From assembly GCA_020650975.1 (NCBI GenBank), contig JAIPMN010001214.1, positions 1 to 42,089 of the forward strand: DNA of 42,089 nt, given 5' to 3'. Source of the stretch: Apostichopus californicus (taxonomy: Eukaryota > Echinodermata > Holothuroidea > Aspidochirotida > Stichopodidae). The notes under the pieces were generated by a model that was not told the DNA's origin, did no database searches, and saw only the letters and a program-made list of their open reading frames with translations. Positions 11,864 to 22,760 of this stretch are shown here, piece by piece (position 1 is the stretch's first letter; each line of letters starts with the position of its first letter). A program made the translations under genes and the position numbers.

Positions 11864-12201
11864 TGGTATTGTAATCTTTAATGTTCAAAAACTACTACAA
11901 ATGGTTGTCTTAGACACAAAAAGTCATAAGCAATACATATAGAAACTAATAATCAAATTTTTGCTCCTCTCAGTTTCAAATTTTCATAAGAACAAAGGTT
12001 GAAAGCGCACAATTTGGTACCCAGCTCGAAGATTCTTAATAATGATCTATAGCGCTTTATCTGTAGTTGTGATCGCTTCGATGTTTATTTGGAAAGCGTA
12101 ATTTGATACGAAGTGTAACATATAAATTCCGATCGACGTTATTCATCCTCAATTTCAGATGTTCAGAAGTGAAGTGAACGGTTGATCGAAGTCTCGTAAA
12201 G
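11864..12201 (+). promoter_or_regulatory. Promoter and 5' UTR region of the TES-like gene
   Basis: This segment leads directly into the first coding exon. It has more CpG dinucleotides (gatcg, tcgac, cgaag) than surrounding DNA. An in-frame stop, TGA at 12175-12177, precedes the ATG, which shows that the start codon at 12202 is the first possible one in that frame unless an upstream exon is spliced in. I see no TATA box and cannot place the transcription start. Confidence 0.45.
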
Positions 12202-14302
12202 ATGTTACGAGGCGCATCAAATGATCCTTCCTCGAAGAGAGCCGCAAAACGAGAAATGGTAAACGATCGAGATCACTAAATTAACACTTATGTTGCCTGT
12301 GTTACTTGTCTGTAGGCCTATCTGTCCATATCCATTCGACTTTTGCCCCAGTCTACTGTAACGTTTATGTAACTATAGACTCGCATAGGACAGACTTAGC
12401 CTACGTTAGTTCAATAATAAGAAATATTTAGTATTAGTACTGTGTGCTCTACACAACAGTAATTTAGTATGCAATTACAACAGTTCAGTATTTTTTAAAC
12501 ATCACTGATAGAAACATACTGTTGGGCCCAGAATTTATTACCAAATTGTTATTTGAACTGTGATCGCCTTCCTTGAAGGCTTGATTCTAGCGTTGAGCGA
12601 TAGTCATATAAACTACATTATAACATATAGCCCTGGAACTAAATCTAGCTGGGGTAGTACAGAGCCTATAAGTTAAACTAGGTCTTAAGTACTGTTGTTA
12701 CTTGTGTTAGGCCTATAGCATGGATGGTCCAAAATTGTTTCCACATTTGGCCTAGCACTTCATTGTCAGAAAACTAATGATTCGATCGAAGAAATGTTTC
12801 CACGTTTGTGCACATTGTACATAAGGTATAGTTGTGTTTTCGCTGTGTGACACTTTTTATGTCAAAGTATTTACTAGTTTTGGATGAAGTATACCTCACT
12901 CAGTAATGTACAGTTTGGCCTGTTGTCTTGCAAGTGGTCCCAGTTTTGTTCACCCTATGAATTATGATTATGATTATTATTTTTTGGGGAGATTAGATTG
13001 GGAACAAACTGCCTTCAAAGGGGAGGAAGTCCTGAAAATGCCTAAAGACATGTTTAAAAAAAATGTGTCTTGGAAACACTGAGAACATAAGATCATAGAA
13101 AAACTCTTAATATATTGTAGGAAAGGAATGTATGTCACATTTTCTCCCTGGCAGTCACAATAACTTGTCTATACAACAAACTCAATGCTTGCAAGTGTTA
13201 AAGTGAAGTTCTTTGTGTTTGCATATTGTCTTGAATAATTTGGTATAGATTACACTCATTCCTGATATATCTGTTGTGTAATAATACCCAGTGAACAAAT
13301 TAGAACCCAAAGAAATTGGGACAACTCACTTTATAAGCTAGGTCTAAAAGAAAACAATGTAAGTTAGACTAAGGACTATGGTATAGCTACGTAGTCTTGC
13401 TATGTGGTAAACATTGTAAGCATAATCAGTATTGTGTTAGACTTATTCAATGTGAGTAATTCCTTAAAGAAAGGAGAATAAGTTGTCCCCATCTGGTTAT
13501 TGGTGTCCTAGTTGAGGAGCTTCCCATGCCTTATAGAGAAACTTGGATTGAAGGGTATCCTAACAGCTATAGTACTTACCTAAAAGTTCCAGACAGTTTT
13601 TAATATGTTGTAAATCCAGCGAAGATGCTCATGTAGAGAAAAGATGACATGCCAGTGGAAATCGGGATACATGTTTTGAGAAAAACTGATAAATAGTTTT
13701 CATGATTAATCATAGTAAAATATGAATTACAAGGCTCACAAGTAATTGACTATGTACAGTTCTGTTGTTGATTCCTTACACTAATGTAGTCTTTCAATAT
13801 TATGAGGTCAGGTTTTTGATACTAGTAAGATGGACTATGTATGTATCTTTTTGAAATGGCTTAGAACAGGACTGCCCCAGACTTTATGCAACACACATAA
13901 GGCCTACAATTAAAGGGTTAGTGTGTGAAATTTTGGTATGGATAAAGTTTCCGAATCAGATACATATTTGGCAAACAACAAAGATGACATTGAATGTACA
14001 GGGGTCACAAAGGCAACATAGTGAATGGTGGCACATTTTGCAACAGTTATTTTGGACAGTTTGTACCAGTTTGTCTTGGTTAATAATTTAAAGCATCGGG
14101 ATAGTACTTTTTGGAAAGTCTTAAACCATTTTATAGCAGAAGACATTGTTGCTCTAGTATACTGTGTTTATTTCTTTGAGAAATTATGAATATTCATTGT
14201 GTTATTGTTCTCCTTTTAGGTACCCAACTATGATCCTGACAGAGGACAGCCTTGTTTAAAATGTGGGGATGCTTGTCCTGGACTTGCTCTGCATTTCTGG
14301 AG
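12202..14302 (+). CDS. TES: Testin-like PET/LIM protein, N-terminal exons only (partial)
   Basis: Exon 1 is 12202-12258 (19 codons, M L R G A S N D P S S K R A A K R E M) with donor gtaaac. Exon 2 is 14220-14302, after the acceptor ctccttttag and before the donor gtaagt. It ends two bases into a codon. Exon 2 gives VPNYDPDRGQP followed by CLKCGDACPGLALHFWR. This matches the N-terminal Cys-rich motif of testin (and of the related LMCD1), in which C-x2-C and C-x-G-x-x-LHFWR precede KIC-x2-C-KC and then the PET and LIM domains. Testins act at focal adhesions and stress fibres through partners such as zyxin, Mena and VASP; that is family knowledge. The following exon should begin with one base finishing Arg, then a Lys-x-Cys-x-x-Cys pattern. 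I found none in the remaining 27.8 kb. So only about 46 residues are present here. LMCD1 is the main alternative name. Confidence 0.75.
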
Positions 14303-14412
14303 GTAAGTGTCAAGCTCCTAAGGTTGTTTATATAGTGAAAAAAGACTTGAAATGTACAGTTTATACTTCACTTTTGAGCCAAAATATGCACAGTTGTACC
14401 TGTGACACTTAA

Positions 14413-15667
14413 AAGGATTGTCTGGTGGCCCAAAGAAGTTACCTTAAAAAATAGTAAATAATTTTCCAAACATGTTGTCAAAGTATGAGAACGCTAATGT
14501 TGCGTTTGACAGAGAAACGATTTTTTAATCGTTAAGGATAGACATTTCAAATATGATTTGAACAGTACAGAACGTGACATCAGCTATGCTATTGCAGATT
14601 GCGACATAACACACCCTCCGCACAGTACCTATACGGTAATCACAACAAAAACAGCGTTTGTATACAGATACATTTCTTCCTTAATTTCCGGTGAAATTTC
14701 TTAAAAATTAGATATGTTTTCAAAAACTCCTTAAGCCGCCATGTACTAGATCGGTGGTTCCGTGGCCTTCGTGTAACACAAGGTAAATTTTAACAGCAGA
14801 CTCTGAGTTGTCCAGGCTATACATCGCGCTATCCAGCTCCCAACGCACAAAATGTTCGCACGTAGGCTATACTCAAACGTTGACAATCGGACAGTTCTGC
14901 GAAGCCTAAGCTTCTCAGTGCTACATTCTGCTCTGACAACGATTCGATCAATTTCTTCAATAATTTCCGGTGAAATTTCTTATAAATTAGATATGATTTA
15001 AAAAACTCCTTAAGCCGCTATATATGTAGTAGATCGGTGGTTTCGTGGTCTTTGTGTAACACAAGATAAGTTTTAACAGCAGGCTCTTCGTTGTTTATAC
15101 ATCGTGCTATCCAGCTCCAGCGCGAAGAATGTTCGCGTGTATGGGCTACTCATAATGTTTACAATCGGACAGTTCTGCGATGACATCGATTCCGCCAAGT
15201 TTCATCTTTCGGTTTAACGAATACTTTTCAAGTTTCCTTTTACTGTTAATTTGATCCGTGAATTTCATTTCAGCGATTTCGAAGAACAGTTAATGAACTG
15301 TGGTTTGAGTGTGAGTGTACTATGTGCAACGCTATACAAGTACACCAACTGAGCATCGTAGTATATACGTTCGCGAGTATGTACGTTATATATATGAGGC
15401 AATCCAATGTGCTTACACGTGAGTTTATTTGCTGCGAAATTGGGAGTGTTAACTTCAAGTCGCCTGTTTTGCCTATCTGCAAGCACTACGTCAATCACCA
15501 TATTGAAGCGTTCGAGCAAACGGTACTTTTGGTGAGAAACTGGTGAATTTGAAAACCAGATTTCTACAAGAAGAAAACGTCGAATGGGGACAATTTTTAC
15601 ATGGCTAGAAAGAGAAAAATAATATCTACAAGGACAATGTATCAAAATCTTCCACCAGACAATTCCT
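14413..15667. mobile_element. TIR element of 1,255 bp flanked by TTAA (Kolobok- or piggyBac-like, non-autonomous)
   Basis: The left end AAGGATTGTCTGGTGG is mirrored at the right end, CCACCAGACAATTCCT, with a one-base shift. TTAA lies directly outside both ends (14409-14412 and 15668-15671), as expected for a TTAA target duplication. This is typical of Kolobok or piggyBac transposons. The A/G-rich ends fit Kolobok better than the C-rich ends of piggyBac, but this is inference. The inside has no recognisable transposase. A minus-strand frame of 126 codons (15265-15645) is the longest in the window but shows no known motif. The element starts only about 110 bp after TES exon 2, so it inserted into the following intron. 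Confidence 0.7.
14672..15180. repeat. Internal direct duplication inside the TTAA element
   Basis: Two copies of a roughly 230-bp unit lie at 14672-14902 and 14951-15180, offset by about 279 bp. Both start atttcttc.. then taatttccggtgaaatttctt and end acaatcggacagttctgcga. They differ by scattered substitutions and small indels, so the duplication is not recent. Confidence 0.85.
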
Positions 15668-17049
15668 TTAACTGCTTCTCTGAGGTTTTTCTTTCAGATC
15701 TGAAAGACTGCCCTCAATTTTAGTTGCCTGGAGAAAGGTAATTGAGGGTTTTAAGTTTTCTGGATTTATTTTTTCAAGTTTTCTATTCACTTTTTTATTA
15801 ATTCATATGGATCAAAAGCCTTATTCAGCTTAAGCAAATTATGTGTGAATTGTATTTAAGAAAACGTTATTCACAAGTTTCCAGACCTAAGCCAAAAACA
15901 TGGAATAATTTGCCGATAGTAGGATACTCTTTCATTTGGTAATAAAAAAAAACATGAGTAGGATTTAGTATGTACAGGCAAACAGAACACACAAAGAATA
16001 GGGAAAGAAAAACTAACAAATATGCTGTGAAAGTAGAAGCACATCACAAACATTTTGCTGACTTGAATATCAGTTGAGCTCATCTAATTAGGTCATTTAT
16101 GGGCTCAAAAGGAGTTCAAATATTTTTTTAAACTTAACTCAGAGACATACAACCAATTGCTGTGGAAGTTAAGCACGATTTCGGAGGCCTGAATTTGCGG
16201 GGGAATGGTCAATCAATCCTGTTAGAAGTATAAGATTATGGTTCTCATATTTTTTCCTGCTGTCCAATTCCTGTTCCACTGTCTTACCCTTACCCCACTG
16301 TATTTAGGTAGTTGTTTCATACATTCCAATCTTCATTGACTGTTTTCTTCATAGTTGAATATTGCCCACTATAAAACTGAGGTCACTCACATTGATACAT
16401 GGAAAATAATATTTCTAGCATTGATTTAGCAAATCTAATAAAGCTTTCCTGGTGAGTTTGAATGTAATGACAAACGATAACAGTCATAGCTTTAATGTGC
16501 TTAGTATTTCCCACTCAATCAAATTATGTGAGATATAGCAAGGTTTTCATCTCATTAGTAAGTAGTATTGTAGTCACTCAGACTCAATATCTGACTGCAG
16601 TGGATTTGAGATTAAATCGACCAAACACAGGACAGCAAATTCTGCTAGACATGCTGTTTCTGGTTTAAAATGATAACACTGTAATCTTATAATGCTTGTA
16701 TTTTTGAATATTACTTAACGGGAGGAAATGGCTATTTTTGAAATGAGTGGACCTGAACTTCGAAAAAAGAAGAAGAAAACCTGTAAGTTTAGGTATAAGG
16801 TTAAATGATTGAATGAAACTGACAGATATTATTATTATTATGATTATTTTATATAAATTTAACTTTATAATTACATTTATGTGATAGGCAGCAGTAGTAG
16901 ACTCATTTCATACATGTTTGCTAGTTTCAATCTTGTAGCTTGATTATGTCATTGGGGGATGATTAAGCAATAAATTGCTTCAGACAATTTTATATGTATA
17001 TAAACCACATGGATATTCTTCAGGAATGTCATACATTTCCAGCTGTAGG

Positions 17050-17160
17050 TGAGACATTACTGGACAATCTCTGGACAATATAATGCTCTGGACATAATAT
17101 AACATTATTTAGTCTCTTAATGGACATAATATAATCTCTGGACAATACTGGACAATCTCC
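17050..17160. repeat. Degenerate repeats of ctggacaat / ctggacataatata
   Basis: The word ctggacaat or tggacataatata occurs at least six times in about 110 bp with irregular spacing. It looks like a decayed minisatellite. Confidence 0.7.
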
Positions 17161-17707
17161 ATTGTTAGCGTAAGACACTTCTAGGTCTTTCTGGAGAGAA
17201 ATTGTAGTAGCATGCTTAGAAAACCAGATTTATAGTTTCTTCCGGTTTGTGTAACTTACTGGAGCATAAAGGTTGGTTTTATCCAAGCCTTTTATTGGGC
17301 TAACAAGACATGTTGTTTGACTTCAAAATAATGTAGGCCCCTTGTACAATTAACAGGCAGCCATAAGGCAATCTATTAATTTCAAAATGGCAGTCCGGAA
17401 CGGAAAGTGTTGCAATCTGCTATCTCTAGGTCTACGTACTGTACATCCAAATTGGCTCAAAATTAGTGTAAAAAAGCATCCATGGAATAACCATGGTGAA
17501 TATGATGATAGGTAGGGCTAAGCTTTTGATTAAAAGTTACTGCATGGACAGTATACAACTGTATGTACATGAAATGCTATTGTGAGTGTGATCGAAAGAG
17601 ACTTGAACCCTGTGGCCAAGTAACAGCATACTCCTGAAATATGTCCTGTTACTTTATATTTATGCATGCCGATAAAGGCTTCAGTCCATTAATTACAAAA
17701 CTAACAG

Positions 17708-17843
17708 GTTGGCATGGAGTGGTCACATGACACTATGTCAGCCAGTCAGAGCCAAAGAAGAAGACAATGGAGAGGATTGGATTCTAGAAATGAGTAAATT
17801 AAAAACTTTGATGGATGAAACTGGAGAACAACATAAACTGTAA
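17708..17843 (+). other. Possible terminal exon or chance open frame
   Basis: After an AG at 17706-17707, one base (g) would complete the Arg codon left open at the end of TES exon 2. The frame then runs 44 codons to TAA at 17841-17843. It reads LAWSGHMTLCQPVRAKEEDN and continues as charged, coding-like sequence ending in GEQHKL. An AATAAA occurs about 70 nt later, near 17915. The match in phase and the following poly(A)-like hexamer are suggestive. However, the pyrimidine tract before the AG is weak, and the peptide does not resemble the conserved KIC-x2-C-KC continuation. It could be an alternative last exon or simply chance. Confidence 0.15.
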
Positions 17844-20800
17844 AACAAGTTTATCCAAGTTGTCTTTCACTATGCCCTGCTTATTGACACTCATGAGCAA
17901 AGCTTGCTATACGGAATAAACAAGCTTTGTGAAATGGAGCAATTTACATAGGTTACAATGATATTTGTAACTCTCAAAGTAAGTACAGTAGTCACCTAGT
18001 CAGAGTTAATCCTGGACTCCCAGCCTAGATCTGATGGCTGTGTGGATTTCATTGTTCACTTTTAACTTTGCAGTCTTTCTGAAGTATCTTTTCAAGTAAC
18101 CAAACTATAATTTCAGATGACTTTAAAGCAGTGCGAGCTCACTAAAGAACACTCTGATAAGCTCTGTAAATTGCAACCTTTCTCACATGTAATGCAATGT
18201 CTTCCTGATTTATGAGCTTTGAGAGTTTGAAGTAAAGGTATTTTGTCCTCTGCTCGATAGTTGATCATATTAAGATTTTATAGCCTAACAGTAATCTTTT
18301 TTTACTTGAATTAATCATATGAATCAACAAACTGTGAAACCAACAAACCCAAATCTGTTCAAATTTTAACAATGGCTGTCTTGAAAAAGAAAATAAAAAA
18401 GAATAAGTTTGATGGTGCTACAAAGAATTGATGAACTGAACAGGTTATAATTACAATTGAGACCTGCTGCTGTTCTTAATGAAAACCTTTAATTGGCTTC
18501 CTTTTATGGCTAATTTTTCTTTTACAGAAAGGTGGGCGGGTTGGTGTGAACAGTCGATCAAATTTGGAAAAAGCGTTAATTTCCCAGGATTTAAGGCATT
18601 GAGTGTGTTACAAAAAGAACTTTTAAAATCAAAGGTTTTAACAGCTATTTGCTAACCACCCCCATGGTGTCTGTACAAGTACTAAACCATTGTATTTTAA
18701 ATAAACATATTTTGTAAGCCATGAACAAGTATAGCCTTGTTGATGCAAAGTGTGCAGCCCAGGTACATGAGGCTTTCTTAGGAATTGTTACAGTAGAAAT
18801 AAATACTATAACACACACAAATGTTGAATGATGTATCAATATTGTTTTTAATCACATACAAACAAACAATTTATTGAAAATTTGTAATATGCCCCGATCA
18901 CAGTCCTATATGCATGGGTGTCAGTCACAGAGATGCACCGTTGAGTCGAGTTTGACGTATTTGGAAAACAAAAAACAAACAAAAACAGCTCATTGGCAAG
19001 AATATGTAAACTATATGTTAGTGTGTGGCCAACCTATGTAATTTAACTCTGTGAAACGTTGTACATGAACTACATGAACATTTAATAAAGCCACAACTGG
19101 TGATACATTAGTTGCAAATTAAATCTTTATGAGAACTGCAAAAACTTGCCTCCCATGTTTCCACCCAATCTTCAGTTAAAAGAAGTTTCACTGTAATGTT
19201 GGGAATGTTTTCGATATATGTAGTGAGAGTAGCTGCTCTACTAGTCTGACCAAGGTTAAGCAGAGATACATTGGTAGCTAGTAGTGGACACAGAGTACTG
19301 TATGTGACAGGTGACAGGCAAATTGATTAAAGATTTTGAAAGCATCACTGCATGTGTAGTAGTAGTGAAGTTTTAACTGTGCTTGCACTGCTATCCCACA
19401 GGTCCCTCACCCTAGCCCCTTGATTGTGGATAATACTAGATGGCGGATGTCAATGGAAATCCGTCTATACGCCTGTCCTTCCTCAAATAGCTTGAGATCA
19501 GTTGAAGTGTACAAGGACGGTGATACCTGCGGGAATCGGTATTATCTTACCGTTTCTTTCGATAGCTTCTCCTCCTTCTTCCAGTCCTCTTCTGATTCGA
19601 TCAGTTTTCATTTCTCAAGATAATTAGGCTGTGTCACAATTGTTTCTCTCTTTGTCTGCCATTTGTCAGTTCATTCTTTTAAGTATCTACTGTAGATGAC
19701 TGAGGTTTTTTTTTGTATCAGATCAATTACTGATTTGTTGTCAAGGTTGTTACTTTGCTGAAAATGATGGTCTATAAGTATATGCCCACAGAACTTAAAA
19801 AAGGTAGAGTGTATTCAAAAATGGATGAAGAACAAAATATAACACAGTAACACATATGAAGTAAAATGGAAGCAGGGATCTTTAGCTTTGTCAGTGGGAA
19901 TGGTGTTGTATTTCCTCATTAGATAGCATACAGTTCGCTCTAGCCTACTGTTACCCATACCAGTATGGAAGGGAACATGACTTGAGCGGTGTAGATTCAA
20001 CAATGTCCTTGAAAACTAAAAAAAACATTGTTAGATAATGGCATGTCAAAGACTCAAACAGTTCATAAAAAAAAACAAAAGCATATAAAACGTAGGTCTG
20101 TTATTTAACCTTTGAATGGAGACAGGTAGGTTAATTTACTTGTGGAAAAAACGTGGAGGAGCCAGTAGAGTATGACCTATGACATTACTAAGAACCCATC
20201 CAGACCTAGACATGGTCACATGCAAGGTCAGAGGTCAGTGCTAACTGGTTACCAGTTGGCTCAACACACAGTAGTAGGGGAAGACTGCAGAATCTTTGTG
20301 GAGACAGGTAAGTGAGGAACTTCATAAATTAGCCAAACCAGAAGTTTTTATATTTTTCAGCAATATGACCAAATGAATTATGACTCAGAAGAGCAATAAA
20401 ATGTCATGAGCCACCACATGGTCTTGGTCAGAGAATATTCCATGTGTGACTCCAAACACCTGTGGATCTTTGGATATCCTTGGAAAATATCCCAAAGGAT
20501 AGAACTAATAGCACTTACAGTCCTAATGACAATGTCAGATGCATCAAAGTTGATTTTGTTTTGGCCATATTAACAATATAGTAGTAACTATCATTAGGCT
20601 ACATCCTTGAAGTGTGACATACACTGCTGTTGAGCCAACTGTATGTGAATTTATACAAAAGAGCCAATATATAACAGGGAATTTCATCTCAACAAAATAA
20701 CAGTCATGCTCCGCACAACTACCTCAAGTATCTCCGAAAGAGAACAAAATCCAAATTATACTTCTCAGTGGAACTAGATTATAGCCAAGGTTCACTCATT

Positions 20801-22139
20801 TAAAATTAAGGAATTTGGCTGTCAAAGTCTTTAAGTTAGAAATGAAAAGAATTGATCTGTGATTGCTCATTGGAATAAAATGCTTTTCGGTCATGAGGTA
20901 CGTAGCTTGCAGACATTATCTTTGATAGTTGGGACATTTGTATAGTATGTCACCTTCAAAATAAATGACAAACATTATTTGGGTCAGTCGGACCATGTCT
21001 GATTGCTGTCTGTTTTTAAGTGTGTATGTTGACGTTTTTCTTACTAATCCAAGAAATCCAACCATAGTTTAATTGTGTCTATTAACCTAGATTGATTTAT
21101 TCATTGTAGATGAGATATACAATGGACAAACATCACCTAGTGGACCCTAAGCATGCCCTAAGTAGGCAATTAGGAAAGTGACTCTAAACAGCTAACTATT
21201 GCATCCATTGTGACTCAAACTCTTTATTTCTTGAGTGGGTATGGTAACAACAGATGCCGGTTGATATTTCAAGACTTAATCATGGTTGTCAGGTCTTTGA
21301 TGGCATTGTTTGGTTTCTTAATGGTAGGCTCCATTTTTGAACGAGAGCCTTTCAGCGGACTGTGTGATGATGCCGTACGAAGATAATTTATATTGTTAAT
21401 GTAAGCTGGACCACACCTTGAAGGTGTTTGTTGATTGGGTCAATGAAACCCAATAAACTTATCATTTGACTTTCTTGCTTTTTACAGAAAGTATCTTTGG
21501 TCTCTTGAATTCTCTTGAATTCTTGTAATCTTAAATGAAAACTTTGCATTTTATACAGTTAAATTGTTAAATTTGGAAAATATTCCTCCTCACTGGTATT
21601 ATAGTAAAGATAAGTTGGAACTCATTTACTTTATAGTTGAGGTCAAGATTGATTTTCTTTGCCCATCTGACCCAAGGCAGTTAAAGATGTGGAAACAGAC
21701 ACACACACAAACACACAGAGCATTCTTCAAAAATGATTCAATTTATCAAAATCTGTTCAAGTGAGATACCATGTAGTTCCTTGTTCAAACTTGATCCAGT
21801 GCTTCCCTAAACTTTGCCAACATCCAGGAATTTATCTGCTGCTAAAGAGAAATTTAACATAAAACTGAAATGTATCGTTGGCACCGAACATTAACAATGT
21901 CCATCCATCATGTCGTCTTTGTTCCCGCGAACATTCTTTTCTCCATATCGAACGCATTCTCATGTTCCAGTGCAAGTTCTTCCAATTAGCTGAAAATTTA
22001 TATATTAATGTCATATGATTTACCAATCATTTTTACTGAAAAAAGTCTGGGATGGATTTTCAAAAAAAGTCTGTCAAACATTGACAGATCATGCATGACA
22101 ATTTTGACTGATTAGGTTTTTTGAAGATTATTTTTGTAT

Positions 22140-22760
22140 ATTAATCACAAGCCATTTGTCTTGCTTTCATCTTGTTTCCATTCTTCTTCGACTAAAAATT
22201 CACCATGAGGAAAGATTATCATCGAATCCAGCTTATACTTTAGATTAATTACAGAAAAAGGTCTAAAAAGTGCGATGATACAACTCGTTGACACAGGTTT
22301 CACGTTTCTATACTTTTCTATGTGGTCACGATAATTATCATCTTAAGCAGCCCGATGAGTCATAACCGGCTCATCGTCCTTTAAAAATTTCTTTAAAAAC
22401 CCTTTTCTTTTTATTAGCCTCAGTCAGTGATAATAGGAATTACAAGCTCATTGCTTTAGGGGGTGTAATTGATCCCAGCCTGGAATCAGATCGGTGCACC
22501 ATAAAAACCTTGCGTGTGCCGTGCAACACTTCTGGTTTTTAAAAAATATCGATAATCTCTGAGTGGTTCTGACGTTTCTACCAGCCGAGGACTCTCCGTA
22601 CTAGTTATTTCTCTCCATTTTTTCGCCCTGATTTTTGTTCCGCTCTGATAAGTAATCAGCGTCTGGAATTTGAACTGGACCTATTTACAAGAATTAGAAT
22701 GTCTGCCGATTTTACGAGCATTAAAGCAACATTTTGTGTGAAATCTACGAGTGGATGTTT
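22140..22760. other. Island of complex, CpG-containing non-coding sequence
   Basis: Compared with the flanks this stretch has more mixed composition and several CpG words. It also has a short inverted pair, gatgag and ctcatc, near 22352-22374. There is no long open frame. Such islands inside large introns are often conserved regulatory DNA. Without a cross-species alignment this remains inference. Confidence 0.3.

Larger units (their letters stand above)
15672..22139. other. Probable large intron of the TES-like gene, first part
   Basis: No gene can be supported. Two segments look like exons by splice signals only: 15698-15737 (ctttcag|..aaag|gtaatt) and 17708-17843 (acceptor, then 44 codons to a stop). 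Neither resembles testin. Repeated ctggacaat words occupy 17050-17160. The rest is AT-rich with no RNA gene seen. The intron assignment depends on the TES-like gene continuing beyond the window. Confidence 0.4.

Noticed and set aside
15265-15645. Minus-strand 126-codon frame, the longest in the window
   Set aside because: It lies wholly inside the TTAA-flanked element, shows no known domain or transposase motif, and has no splice context. Overlapping frames exist on both strands.
19395-19625. Mixed-composition stretch with a forward 67-codon frame and a charged minus-strand frame
   Set aside because: Neither frame shows a known motif, and the splice signals around both are weak. It could be part of an old repeat.
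20231-20313. Segment ending in a perfect donor (acag|gtaagt)
   Set aside because: The acceptor side is weak, the peptide is uninformative, and a consensus donor alone is expected by chance in this much DNA.
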